From JAZDJP01 sp043803805 (lineage in GTDB: Bacteria > Planctomycetota > JAZDJP01), in the NCBI GenBank assembly GCA_043803805.1, contig JAZDJP010000030.1, positions 1 through 25,034 on the forward strand: a stretch of 25,034 nucleotides of DNA. Reading direction: 5' to 3'. The notes under the pieces were generated by a model. It did not search any database, had not been told where the DNA came from, and saw only the letters and a program-made list of their open reading frames with translations. This document shows, piece by piece, positions 1-8,163 of the stretch; positions within the stretch are counted from its first letter, which is position 1; each line of letters opens with the position of its first letter. A program made the position numbers and the translations under genes.

Positions 1-1
1 T

Positions 2-232
2 CCCTTTGCGGACCTGAAACTTCCCGAAAAGAAGGAGGAACTCGCCAGGGGATGGCGTCTGGATATCTTCCGCAACCGGCAGGAGCGGGACAACGAGGAC
101 ATGGAGGATTCCGCCTGGTCGCCCACGGAGGATCACAGCAGTCACGTTCCGTCCATGTTCGGATTCATGTTCCTTGAGGCCTTCGGCGGCAAATGCCCCC
201 CTCCTCCGAAGGAGGAGAAGAAGGAGAAATAG
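2..232 (+). CDS. C-terminal part of a CBM9-like carbohydrate-binding protein (5' truncated)
   Basis: The open frame enters from the left edge and ends at TAG 230-232, giving 76 residues. The segment WRLDIFRNRQ followed by SAWSPT, HVPSMFGFMFLEAF resembles the end of carbohydrate-binding family 9-like (DOMON-type) domains, which usually finish with W-R-x-N-F-Y-R, a [YS]-SAWSPT element and an FH-P-x-x-FG-x-L-x-F strand. The match is from memory of the family pattern and covers only the last strands. The tail is a low-complexity Pro/Lys/Glu stretch. If the call is right, the missing N-terminus probably carries an export signal, since such domains normally sit in extracellular sugar-binding proteins. 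No catalytic domain is visible here, and the full function cannot be judged. Confidence 0.55.
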   Translation, partial: PFADLKLPEKKEELARGWRLDIFRNRQERDNEDMEDSAWSPTEDHSSHVPSMFGFMFLEAFGGKCPPPPKEEKKEK

Positions 233-266
233 TAGTCAGTAGGAGTGCTTTTCCGTTCCGGTGAAG

Positions 267-294
267 TTCCGAATTCCGAGTGCCGGATTCCGAA
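267..294. repeat. Degenerate 7-bp tandem array (TTCCGAA-type)
   Basis: Four consecutive heptads read TTCCGAA, TTCCGAG, TGCCGGA and TTCCGAA. They lie in the gap between the CBM9-like gene and the likely start of the TPR gene. This is one of several period-7 or period-8 arrays in the window. Confidence 0.6.
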
Positions 295-324
295 TCAATT
301 CGGCATTTCTCACAAATTTCTTTT

Positions 325-366
325 CCGCGAGATGCGAGATACGAGCGACGAACGACGAGTCGAACG
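325..366 (+). repeat. Degenerate 7-bp tandem array (GANNNAC heptads), copy A
   Basis: Successive heptads include GAGATGC, GAGATAC, GAGCGAC, GAACGAC and GAGTCGA. Related arrays lie at 17740-17787 (opposite strand) and 24811-24866. The array overlaps the first codons of the TPR gene if that gene starts at 332. Confidence 0.65.
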
Positions 367-844
367 ACGGGTTCCGGAAGGTTCCCATCCCCGTCTTCCC
401 GCCGTCCTCGTCCTGGCCGCCACGGCCGGGGTGTGGGCGGCGGTTTTTTTATGGCCCGCCGCGGGGGGGCGCGGGGGGGCGGGGGGCGGAACCGCGGCGC
501 TCGCGTCCCTGGAGCGCGTCATCGCCACCGGCAGGGCCGACGGAGCGACCTGGTTCGCCTACGCCGAGGGTCTCCGGGCGGCGGGACGCCTGGCCCATGC
601 CGCGGAGGCCTGCCGGAAGGCGCTGGAGTTGGATCCCTTTCACCGCGAGGCGAGATTCCTGCGGGGAGCAACCCTGGCCGATCGTGGCGACGCCGACGCC
701 CTCCACGCGTATCTCTACGACCTGGTTCTATCCGACGCGAAACTGACCCTGGATCTCCTGGAGCGGCCCGCCTGCCATCCTTTCCTCGCCGATCCCCGCT
801 TCGCGGCGCTTCACGAGGAGGCGAGGCGTCAGGCGATGGACTGA
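332..844 (+). CDS. Membrane-anchored TPR-containing protein
   Basis: A 170-residue protein if ATG 332 is the start. An in-frame GTG at 245 would add 29 residues translated from repeat-like sequence, which looks less likely. Residues about 18-45 hold one hydrophobic segment (PAVLVLAATAGVWAAVFLW) expected to span the inner membrane, followed by a Gly-rich linker. The rest is helical with at least one clear TPR (WFAYAEGLRAAGRLAHAAEA, then CRKALELDP) and a second partial one. The C-terminal helices include a PFLADPRFAAL motif typical of the end of such repeat domains. TPR proteins are protein-protein adaptors and no partner is evident. The first ~12 codons consist of the heptad array, so the true start is uncertain. 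It converges with the dehydrogenase gene on the other strand. Confidence 0.6.
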   Translation: MRDTSDERRVERRVPEGSHPRLPAVLVLAATAGVWAAVFLWPAAGGRGGAGGGTAALASLERVIATGRADGATWFAYAEGLRAAGRLAHAAEACRKALELDPFHREARFLRGATLADRGDADALHAYLYDLVLSDAKLTLDLLERPACHPFLADPRFAALHEEARRQAMD

Positions 845-880
845 AAACCGTGATTGTACGTTCCCCCCTATTCCCTCCCT

Positions 881-925
881 GACTCGGCGACTCCCAGACT
901 CCGAGACTCTCCGACTCCAAGACGT
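881..925. repeat. Octamer array (GACTCNNN) between convergent genes
   Basis: GACTC occurs at 881, 889, 897, 905 and 913, exactly every 8 bp, with a degenerate sixth unit (GACGT) at 921. The three variable bases differ in every unit. A second six-unit array with the same core and spacing lies at 8116-8163. This one fills the gap between the 3' ends of the TPR gene and the FAD/Fe-S dehydrogenase gene. Confidence 0.85.
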
Positions 926-962
926 CTTCCCATCCCGCTATCCGCCCCACGCGTCCCGCTAT

Positions 963-3887
963 TCACTGACCACTTTCCTCCATCCTCAGATGCGCCGCGA
1001 GGATTTCCACCGGGTGACGGACCTCCACGCCCATGCCGTCCTTGACCTGGGTCCGGCAGGAAAAGCCCGCGGCGACCGGCTCCCCGCCGGCCTCCCGGAG
1101 TTTCCGGAAAAGCTCCTCACCCACCGCCATCGAAAGGTCATAATTCCCCTTCCCGTAGCCGAACGACCCGGCCATTCCGCAGCAGGAGGAATCCACCTCG
1201 GCGACATCGAGACCCGGCACCATTCGCAGAACCGCGGCCGCCGTCCCGGCTCGCCCCGCCGCCTTTTCGTGGCAGTGGGCGTGCAGGGCCACCCGCCGCC
1301 CGCCGGCGTCGCGGGCGAGCGCGGCGACGCGCCCGACGAGAAATTTCCCGAGGTATTCCATGACGTCGTAGGTCCGCGAGGCCACCGGCTCCATCATCCC
1401 GGGCCCTAAAAGATATTCCGCGTCCTCCCGGATCATCGAAACGCACCCGGGCTCCACGCCGACGATGTCAAACCCGTCCTCCACCCACGGACGGAGGTCC
1501 GCGGCCAGATGAAGAATCTGCCACCGGGCCGTGTCGAGCATCCCCTGGGAATACGCCGGGCGGCCGCAGCAGCCGTGGCGGGCCACCGCCACCGCCGCGC
1601 CGCAGGCCGTGAGTACCCGGAAGGCGGCAATCCCCGCCGCCGGGGCGTGGAAGTTCGTGAAGCAATCGGCCAATAGCAGAACCTTCCGTTCCCCTTTTGC
1701 GTTTGATGCACGCCGCCCCTCCCGCCGGTACCATCCCTCGAACGTCCCGGACGCGTACCGCGGCAGGGGCCGCCGGCGGTCAATCCCCGCCACGGCCTCG
1801 AGCGCCACCCGGACGGGCGCCGCGCGGAAAAAGAAATTCGTGAGGGGCGCGAAGAGGCATCCGGCCCGGCCGAGGATGCGCGCCGACGCGAACAGGCGCT
1901 TCCCCAGAGGCACCCCGTGCGCGCGGTGGTGATGATGGAGAAACTCCGCCCGGAGGCGCGCGAAATCCACACCCGGCTGGCACTCGCGGGCGCATCCCTT
2001 GCAGGCGAGACACGTGTCCAGTACCTCCCGGCGGAATTCCGGCGATTCCAAGGTGCCGGGGGGGAGATTTCCGGAAAGCGCCGCAATCAACACATTGACC
2101 CGTCCCCGGGTGGACAGACGCTCCTCCCGCGTCGGGCGGAACGTGGGGCACATGACGCCGCCGTCGGTCTTGCGGCATCCGCCGCAGCCGTTGCACATGG
2201 CGGCCGCCCGGGCGAGGTCATGCTTGTCCCGGTAATCGAGCGCGGCCGGCGGGACATCAATATGAAACCCCGGCCCCTCCCGGAGCACCGTCCGCGGGTC
2301 GGGCGGCTCGCCGGACACCTTGCCGGGATTCATGATTCCGCGCGGGTCGAACAGGGACTTCACCTCGCCGAACGCCTTCCATAATGGCTCACCGTACATC
2401 TTCCGGTTGAACCGCGTGCGGGAGATGCCGTCCCCGTGCTCGCCGCTCACCGCCCCGCCGTGCCGCACCACGAGATCCGTCACGGCCTCGGCAAGGTCCA
2501 TCATCGCGGCGACCCCGGCCTCCGTTTTCAAATTCAACAAAGGACGGACGTGGAGGCACCCCGGGCCCGCGTGGCCGTAGAACGCCGCGTGGGTGTGGTA
2601 CCGCGCGAGGATCTCCTGGAATTCGCGGACGTACCCGGCCAGACGCTCCGCGGGTACGGCGGTGTCCTCGATGAATTCCACGTAGCGCGCGTCCTCGAGA
2701 CGGCTCCCGAGGACGGGAAGCGCCGCCTTTCGGAGATCGGCCCAGGCGGCGCGGTCGGCCGGCAAATCCGCCACCGCCGCCGCGAAGGCCGGACCAGCGC
2801 CCCCGGCGAATTTCGCCGCGAACGCCCGGGCCCGCGCCAATGTTTCCCCCGCGTCGCCCCCATCGAATTCCGCCTGGAGAAGGGCCTCGGTCCCCCCCGG
2901 AATGTATTTTAGTTGATCCCGGTACAGGGGCGCCCGCGCCGCCAGCGCCAGGAAATGCCCGTCTAATAATTCCAAGGCCGCCGGATGGGATTCCAAAAGA
3001 ACCGGGACGTGCCCGAGCGCCGTGTCGAGGTCCCGGAAGAAAAGCACCACGAGCGCGACCGCCTTCGGCAGGGGAACGAGTTCGAGCTCCGCCTCGGTCA
3101 CCACCCCGAGGGTCCCCTCCGCCCCCGTCACCAGTTTTGACAAATCGAGGACGCCCTCCCGGAGCACCCCGGCGAGGTTGTAGCCGCTGACGTTCCGCCT
3201 CTGGGGCGGGAAGCGCCGGGCGATCTCCGTGGCGTTCGCCTCCGCGATCCGGCGCACGCCGCGGAGCAAAACGCCTTCGGTCGTGCCGGCCGGCGGAAAC
3301 GTTCCCTCGTCGGCGGGAAGGGGACGGGTGATGACAACCTGTCCGTTCGCCAGGACCACCCGGAGGGAACGGACGTAGGCGTCCGTCTTGCCGTGGACGA
3401 GGGAATGGGCCCCCGTCGTGTTGTTCCCGATCATCCCGCCGATGCAGGCCTGGGCGGAACTGGCCGGGTCGGGGGCGAATTTCAGACCGTGCGGGGCGAG
3501 AAAGCGATTGAGTTCGTCGAGGGGAATTCCGGGCGGAACCCGGACGGTCCTCCGGCCCGGGTCGAACGAAATCACCCGGCGGAGGTGCCGGGTGAAATCG
3601 AGAACAACCGCTTCCCCCACCGTCTGGCCGGCGAGGCTCGTCCCGCCGCCGCGGGGAAGCACCGGGATGCGGCGGTCGTCCGCGTAGCGGCAGATCCGGG
3701 CAACGTCCGCCTCGTCCGCGGGAAAGGCGACGCCGAGGGGGCGGATCCGGAAGAGACTCCCGTCGGTGGCGTAGCGCGCGCGGGACAGATCATCAAACGC
3801 CACCCCGCCCCGGCAAAGCCCGGCCATATCCCGGCCCAGTTTCCGCGGATCGCCGCGGAAGTCCGCGTGGTAATCCGTCTGTTTCAT
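963..3887 (-). CDS. FAD-linked and Fe-S D-2-hydroxyacid dehydrogenase (GlcD-GlcF/YdiJ-like fusion)
   Basis: A 974-residue fusion, close to the size of YdiJ-type D-2-hydroxyglutarate/D-lactate dehydrogenases. Residues about 45-270 form a VAO/PCMH FAD-binding domain (PRGGGTSLAGQ at 78-88, GMIGNNTTGAHS at 151-162). Residues about 270-525 form the FAD-oxidase C-terminal domain, with SGEHGDG at 481-487 and FDPRGIMNPGKV at 513-524. Two ferredoxin-type 4Fe-4S motifs follow (C565, C568, C571, C580 and C626, C629, C632, C636). Two CCG-type cysteine-rich domains complete it (HGCCGRP at 771-777 and DSSCCGMAGS at 899-908). It should oxidise a D-2-hydroxyacid and pass electrons through the clusters to a quinone or other acceptor. 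The substrate cannot be told from sequence. It appears to be a single-gene unit, and a GATAAT box lies 8 nt upstream of its ATG. Confidence 0.93.
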   Translation of the reverse strand: MKQTDYHADFRGDPRKLGRDMAGLCRGGVAFDDLSRARYATDGSLFRIRPLGVAFPADEADVARICRYADDRRIPVLPRGGGTSLAGQTVGEAVVLDFTRHLRRVISFDPGRRTVRVPPGIPLDELNRFLAPHGLKFAPDPASSAQACIGGMIGNNTTGAHSLVHGKTDAYVRSLRVVLANGQVVITRPLPADEGTFPPAGTTEGVLLRGVRRIAEANATEIARRFPPQRRNVSGYNLAGVLREGVLDLSKLVTGAEGTLGVVTEAELELVPLPKAVALVVLFFRDLDTALGHVPVLLESHPAALELLDGHFLALAARAPLYRDQLKYIPGGTEALLQAEFDGGDAGETLARARAFAAKFAGGAGPAFAAAVADLPADRAAWADLRKAALPVLGSRLEDARYVEFIEDTAVPAERLAGYVREFQEILARYHTHAAFYGHAGPGCLHVRPLLNLKTEAGVAAMMDLAEAVTDLVVRHGGAVSGEHGDGISRTRFNRKMYGEPLWKAFGEVKSLFDPRGIMNPGKVSGEPPDPRTVLREGPGFHIDVPPAALDYRDKHDLARAAAMCNGCGGCRKTDGGVMCPTFRPTREERLSTRGRVNVLIAALSGNLPPGTLESPEFRREVLDTCLACKGCARECQPGVDFARLRAEFLHHHHRAHGVPLGKRLFASARILGRAGCLFAPLTNFFFRAAPVRVALEAVAGIDRRRPLPRYASGTFEGWYRREGRRASNAKGERKVLLLADCFTNFHAPAAGIAAFRVLTACGAAVAVARHGCCGRPAYSQGMLDTARWQILHLAADLRPWVEDGFDIVGVEPGCVSMIREDAEYLLGPGMMEPVASRTYDVMEYLGKFLVGRVAALARDAGGRRVALHAHCHEKAAGRAGTAAAVLRMVPGLDVAEVDSSCCGMAGSFGYGKGNYDLSMAVGEELFRKLREAGGEPVAAGFSCRTQVKDGMGVEVRHPVEILAAHLRMEESGQ

Positions 3888-3895
3888 GCCTTCAG

Positions 3896-3901
3896 ATTAT
3901 C
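3896..3901 (-). promoter_or_regulatory. -10 box of the dehydrogenase gene, leaderless-type
   Basis: GATAAT on the minus strand ends 8 nt before the ATG (3885-3887). No good -35 is seen at 15-18 nt; the best is CTGGCG. It lies back to back with the promoter of the PA14 gene. Confidence 0.5.
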
Positions 3902-3927
3902 ACCGGGAATGAAAACCGCCAGCGCAT

Positions 3928-3956
3928 TTGCCAACCGCCCCCGGATGGGATAGAAT
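3928..3956 (+). promoter_or_regulatory. Promoter of the PA14 gene, leaderless-type
   Basis: TTGCCA (3928-3933), 17-bp spacer, TAGAAT (3951-3956), then only 6 nt to ATG 3963. There is no room for a Shine-Dalgarno leader, so the transcript probably starts at or next to the AUG. Confidence 0.6.
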
Positions 3957-3962
3957 GAATTT

Positions 3963-4796
3963 ATGTTTCAGACACGACATCTTCTGGCACTGGCCGCGGG
4001 GATGGCGGTCGCCGGACTCCTTCTTTCCGCCGTGGCGCGCGACGCCGCGCCAAAATCATCCGGCACCCCCGCGAAAACCGCCAGGAGGGAACCGGCCGAG
4101 ATCCGCCTGGACCCGCTCGCGGGAAAAGCCCCCCGGAAGGCGCCGCCCGCGCCGAAGAAGGAATCGGAATCCGGCCTGGCCGTGCATTATTATCGCGATC
4201 CCGCCAACTGGGACGGGCACTGGCCCGACGGCGCGTTCCCGAACTTCGGGAAGCCCGACGCCGACCCGAACGAATGGACATTCTCGCGATTCGACCACAC
4301 CCGTGTCGAGAGCCATATCAACCACGCCTTCATCAAGCGCGGCTGGTTCTCGGCCCGCTGGAAGGGGTCCCTCGACACCCACCCGGCCGGGGACAAGGGC
4401 GAACCCGCTCTCTATAAATTCGAAATCTGGGCGGACGACGGTTGCCGTCTGTTCCTCGACGGAAAGAAACTCATTGATTCCTGGCGGGACTGCGACGAGG
4501 ATTCCCCGGAGTCCCGCCGGGAGGGCCAGGCGTTCCTCGTCCCTGGGAAACACGCCATCACGGTGGAGTATTTTCAGGGTCAGAGTCTCCCCACGAAGGA
4601 CCGGGACCCCATGAAACTTTCCTGGGAATGCCCGGCGCGGCACATCCCCCGGCAAATCATCCCCGCCTCCCATTTCAGCCACTCGGCGATGGACCTCGCA
4701 CCGGAGCCGGGACGGCTGGACCCGAAGGAAAAACCCGAAGAGAAGAATGAGAAGCCGAACGGGAAGGGGAAAGACGCAGGGGATACCGCGGGATAA
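3963..4796 (+). CDS. Exported PA14-domain protein
   Basis: A 277-residue protein. The N-terminus (MFQTRHLLALAAGMAVAG, then LLLSAVA) looks like a signal peptide or membrane anchor, followed by a basic, Pro-rich linker to about residue 70. From residue about 72 it has a PA14-type beta-barrel domain: GLAVHYY near its start, FSARWKGSL in the middle, then YKFEIWADDGCRLFLDGKKL with the characteristic ADDG turn, and GKHAITVEYFQ near the end. PA14 domains bind carbohydrate or serve as structural modules in cell-surface proteins. The C-terminal tail is charged (Lys/Glu/Pro) and probably disordered. The start is fixed by the promoter 6 nt upstream. It precedes the WD40/HEAT gene by 50 bp on the same strand. 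Ligand unknown. Confidence 0.8.
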   Translation: MFQTRHLLALAAGMAVAGLLLSAVARDAAPKSSGTPAKTARREPAEIRLDPLAGKAPRKAPPAPKKESESGLAVHYYRDPANWDGHWPDGAFPNFGKPDADPNEWTFSRFDHTRVESHINHAFIKRGWFSARWKGSLDTHPAGDKGEPALYKFEIWADDGCRLFLDGKKLIDSWRDCDEDSPESRREGQAFLVPGKHAITVEYFQGQSLPTKDRDPMKLSWECPARHIPRQIIPASHFSHSAMDLAPEPGRLDPKEKPEEKNEKPNGKGKDAGDTAG

Positions 4797-4846
4797 GCGT
4801 TCAGCATTCAGCCAGAATAACGGATTCATTCAAGGACCCCAATTTC

Positions 4847-7039
4847 ATGAAGATCGTCCTGCGCATCATCGTTGCGGGAGCATTATTTCTTCCCGCGATG
4901 AGCATTTCCGCCGAAGACAATCCCCCCGGCATCGTGCCGGATGCGATTGTCAAACAAGGGTATTACGACTTCGCTTATTCCGGTGATCCCATCAATTTCA
5001 TTGAATTCTCACCGGACGGGAAACTGATCATCACAACGACGGCGGGAACGATCCGGCAGGCGTCAACTACCACACAGTGGAATGTGATCACCGGGGAAAA
5101 GACCGGCCCCCTCACCGAAAAGAAGGAAATTGCGGATCTTGCCTTAATAAAACGCTCCCCGAACGGGCAACGGATCGCCGGGCTTATCCGCGAGGCGAAA
5201 ACAACCCGGGTAACGTTATTGGATGCAGAGAGTTTTAAACGCGTGAAGACATTCGGAACGGATATATCCCGATTTGCTTTTTCGCCGAAGGGCAACACTC
5301 TGGCCACGTTGAAATACGAGCGGAAAACCAAAATCAGCCAGATTGAGTTTTGGAACATGGAAACCGGAGAGGTGACAGAACGAATTCAATACGAAGGGGA
5401 AATTCGGGAATTGGCATATTCTCCGGATGGCAAGATTCTGGCGGGATGTCGTGGGGATGAGCGACCGTCATGGAGCGATGATCCGACATCGGGATTCGAA
5501 TGGCAGGTCATCTTGTGGGATGTTGAAACACACAAGAAAATTCGCGAGGTGGGAACCCCGGGGCAGAAGGTCAACCGAATTGAGTTCACTCCGGATGGTC
5601 ATTACTTGATCGCTACTGCTGATACGCACATCCTTTGGGATGCCGGGACGTGGACAAGAACGCGAAAATTTCCTTTTGGGTTGTGGAGTGTTATCGCCCC
5701 GGGCGGAAAGACACTGGCCATCGGCAATGGAATCTGGGATGTCGAGACCGGCAAACGGATCGCGTATTTCAACTTGCCGGAAGGACAATTTGTGCGATGC
5801 AAGGCTTTTTCGCCGGACGGGAGATATATTGCAATCGCCACAAATGGTTTCGTTCGTCTGTGGCAGGCCTCCCGAATTCCGTCCAAACTCGTTCCGCCTT
5901 CGGGACCTCCCGTGAAACCGGATGACAAGTCACGAAAGACGGGTAACCCCAAACTGGATGATATCGTCGCGCGTTATGACAAGGTTTCATTCGGCATCTG
6001 GAATTCTCTCGTACACGCTGCAACGAACAAGAAGGATGCCCAGGAAGCCCTCGACGTGGATGAATCTCTGCGGCATCTTGCGGACGGCGACAGCGCGGGG
6101 ATTGACAAGGCCGGCGGACTGGAGGCCATCCAAAAGAAACTGATGGGTCTTTTGAAAAGTCGCGATCCCGTCGTGAAAACGGCGGCCGTTGTGCTCCTGG
6201 GCGTCATCGGGGACAAATCCTCCGCGCCGGAACTGGCCCGCCTGATGGAGAAAAAGGGACAAACATCCGATGAAACGGAAGAAATCAGCGCCAGCGCCAT
6301 CGTGGCCCTGGGACTTATGCAGGCGACGGAGTATGCCCCTCGAATCGCTAAATTCCTGAAAAGCGATCAGGAAAAATTCCGCTCCGCCGCGATAATCGCG
6401 TTGGGGCTTTTGCAAGCGAAAGATCAGGCCGAGGATATCGCGCAATTACTGGAGGACAAACGCCCGGAAGTTCAGTTGGCGGCCGCGAATGCGTTGGCGG
6501 AGTTGGGCGCGAAACAATATGCCCCTCAAGTTGCCAAACGACTAACGGAAGACACAAGCGACAAAAAAGCGTGGTTGTATGCCCTTTCGCGATTCGGAAA
6601 CATGGAAGAATACGCGAAAGACATCGCCCTTCTCCTGAAGGACCGCTTTGTTGCAGAATACGCGGCCATTGCGCTTGCTCTCATGAACGCAAAAGGATAT
6701 GCGCCGCAGATCGCCGAATATTTGAAAAATGGAAAGGGCGATCGTTACGGATTTGCAACGGGTGACGCATTATTCGCGCTGGGATGGCTCCGGGCGCTGG
6801 AGTTCGAGAAAGACGTGTCGGTTCTGCTGGATTCCGACAATAGTCATGTGGTTAAACACGCGGCGATTTCGCTCATCCTGATGGAGTCGCCGACATACGC
6901 TGCGCGAGCGATCGAAATTCTCGATGAGTGGTTCGATGGTCGTATTTGGAATTATGATTTTTTATACCTTCCCAAAACGGAAGTTGACCGCGTCTTGAAG
7001 CGGGCGTGGGAATCCTATAGCAAACTGCGCGGGGAATAA
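4847..7039 (+). CDS. Exported WD40-like and HEAT-repeat protein
   Basis: A 730-residue protein with a clear signal peptide (MKIVLRIIVAGALFLPAMSI, then SAED). Residues about 45-345 carry WD40-like blades, each with a [FY]-SPDGK-type turn (FSPDGKL, FSPKGNT, YSPDGKI, FTPDGHY, FSPDGRY) and a closing W or LW (FWNMETGE, LWDVETHK, LWDAGTWT). After a Pro/Lys linker, residues about 430-700 form HEAT/PBS-lyase-type helical repeats such as VVKTAAVVLLGVIGDKSSAP and VQLAAANALAELGAKQYAP. Both halves are protein-interaction scaffolds with no catalytic motif seen. An AAGGA 10 nt upstream of the ATG suggests ordinary leadered translation. Its base composition is visibly lower in G+C than that of the flanking enzyme genes. 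Confidence 0.82.
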   Translation: MKIVLRIIVAGALFLPAMSISAEDNPPGIVPDAIVKQGYYDFAYSGDPINFIEFSPDGKLIITTTAGTIRQASTTTQWNVITGEKTGPLTEKKEIADLALIKRSPNGQRIAGLIREAKTTRVTLLDAESFKRVKTFGTDISRFAFSPKGNTLATLKYERKTKISQIEFWNMETGEVTERIQYEGEIRELAYSPDGKILAGCRGDERPSWSDDPTSGFEWQVILWDVETHKKIREVGTPGQKVNRIEFTPDGHYLIATADTHILWDAGTWTRTRKFPFGLWSVIAPGGKTLAIGNGIWDVETGKRIAYFNLPEGQFVRCKAFSPDGRYIAIATNGFVRLWQASRIPSKLVPPSGPPVKPDDKSRKTGNPKLDDIVARYDKVSFGIWNSLVHAATNKKDAQEALDVDESLRHLADGDSAGIDKAGGLEAIQKKLMGLLKSRDPVVKTAAVVLLGVIGDKSSAPELARLMEKKGQTSDETEEISASAIVALGLMQATEYAPRIAKFLKSDQEKFRSAAIIALGLLQAKDQAEDIAQLLEDKRPEVQLAAANALAELGAKQYAPQVAKRLTEDTSDKKAWLYALSRFGNMEEYAKDIALLLKDRFVAEYAAIALALMNAKGYAPQIAEYLKNGKGDRYGFATGDALFALGWLRALEFEKDVSVLLDSDNSHVVKHAAISLILMESPTYAARAIEILDEWFDGRIWNYDFLYLPKTEVDRVLKRAWESYSKLRGE

Positions 7040-7093
7040 CACGTTTCCGTCACAACTCGTGAACTCCCTGCCGGACTCCGTTAATCGGAAAAT

Positions 7094-7480
7094 CTACGCG
7101 GCGTGCCGGCTCGCCCGGTCCAGTACGTTGGCCGTGACGAAAATGTTCCGGGAACGAAATTCCGGAGGGCTTTCCAGAAGCAGGGTCGCCCGCATGACCG
7201 CCGATTCGGTGCCGAACACAGGCCGGTGAAGGTGGCGCGCCCCGCCGAAGACCCAGGACGGCACGTCGAAACCGGATTGTCGCGCCAGACGCTCGGCGAT
7301 GGCGGCGAGATAGGCGTCGAAGATTTCGCCGTCCTTCACGCGTCCGCGAAGGATTTCCGGCTCCTCCGCCAGCAGGACCGGGGCGGGCTGGCGATAAAAG
7401 GCGTCGAGGAAATCCCCCAACGCGACCGGCAACCCATCGCCGCCCGCCACACGTTGCGCCAAATCCCGAATCGTGTTCAC
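7094..7480 (-). CDS. Small partner protein of the nucleotidyltransferase gene (toxin-antitoxin-like)
   Basis: A 128-residue protein that starts with GTG at 7478-7480, overlapping the stop of the upstream nucleotidyltransferase gene, so the two are probably translationally coupled. The N-terminal half is helical (EIFDAYLAAIAERLARQSGF) and the C-terminal half ends with MRATLLLESPPEFRSRNIFV, then TANVLDRAS. I recall this ending as recurrent in small proteins encoded next to DUF6036-type nucleotidyltransferases. Its function is not established from sequence. By context it is the partner, possibly the antitoxin, of a MNT-like pair. Confidence 0.6.
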   Translation of the reverse strand: MNTIRDLAQRVAGGDGLPVALGDFLDAFYRQPAPVLLAEEPEILRGRVKDGEIFDAYLAAIAERLARQSGFDVPSWVFGGARHLHRPVFGTESAVMRATLLLESPPEFRSRNIFVTANVLDRASRHAA

Positions 7481-8022
7481 GCGGACTCCCCTCCCGCGGC
7501 AAAAAGCGATTCGACAAAGTATTGCGTCCGGGGCGGCACACGTTCCGCCGGATAGTAGGCCGCCACGACACGAAGGGCCTCGTCCGGACGGGTCAGCCCG
7601 AGGTGCCGCGCCAGAAGCCGGGCGTCGGCCTCATCCGACCCGCCGCCGATCCCCACCCGGGCCGACATGCATTTCATCGCGAACAAATACTCCGGGACGG
7701 GCATGGTGACTTGCAGGAATTCGTACTGCGGCAGATTGGCCGCGCTCACCTCGTGCTTGCCGGAGAGAAACCCCTTGACGCCGTCATTGAACCAACCTTC
7801 CGCATACCCCCGCTCCCGGCCGATTTGCATGGCGATCTCGCGCACATCGGACGCCGGGGCGAACACCGCGTCAATGTCGCGGGTGGACTGGCGGGCCCGG
7901 AACGCCAGGACCATCGCGGCCCCCCCGAAAATGCAGATCTCGCCGCGGAGTCCCCGCTCGCCCAGGCGACGGGACAATTCCGCCAACGCGTCCAAAATCC
8001 GTTCCCGGCTTAAATCGCTCAT
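7477..8022 (-). CDS. Nucleotidyltransferase-fold protein (DUF6036/MNT-like)
   Basis: A 181-residue protein. Residues 33-56 carry the minimal nucleotidyltransferase signature: GG at 33-34 (FGGAAMVLA) followed by TRDIDAVF with Asp49 and Asp51 as the metal-binding pair. A helix further on (YLFAMKCMSAR) and a DEADARLLARHLGL segment near residues 130-143 match the usual C-terminal part of DUF6036-type proteins. Such proteins are predicted to transfer a nucleotide to a protein or RNA, and many act in two-gene toxin-antitoxin modules. The ATG at 8022 is preferred over the one at 8043 because a TTGCGT-N16-TATAGT promoter ends 7 nt before it. The downstream gene overlaps by 3 nt. Confidence 0.75.
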   Translation of the reverse strand: MSDLSRERILDALAELSRRLGERGLRGEICIFGGAAMVLAFRARQSTRDIDAVFAPASDVREIAMQIGRERGYAEGWFNDGVKGFLSGKHEVSAANLPQYEFLQVTMPVPEYLFAMKCMSARVGIGGGSDEADARLLARHLGLTRPDEALRVVAAYYPAERVPPRTQYFVESLFAAGGESA

Positions 8023-8029
8023 GAAATCC

Positions 8030-8057
8030 ACTATATCCGGCATCCTGCGGAACGCAA
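8030..8057 (-). promoter_or_regulatory. Promoter of the nucleotidyltransferase pair, leaderless-type
   Basis: On the minus strand: TTGCGT (8052-8057), 16-bp spacer, TATAGT (8030-8035), then 7 nt to the ATG at 8022. This geometry favours 8022 as the start codon. Confidence 0.55.
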
Positions 8058-8115
8058 TATCATGGACGAGTACGGGCCGGGCGACGACCGATCGCCAGCG
8101 GCCAGACGTCTCGTT

Positions 8116-8163
8116 GACTCCTCGACTCCAGGACTCTTGGACTCTGAGACTCCCAGACTCGTT
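8116..8163. repeat. Octamer array (GACTCNNN), second copy
   Basis: GACTC occurs at 8116, 8124, 8132, 8140, 8148 and 8156, a strict 8-bp period with all six cores intact and variable third-part bases. The array abuts the stop codon (8162-8164) of the MFS gene, which reads leftward into it. It has the same core, phase and copy number class as the array at 881-925. Confidence 0.87.
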
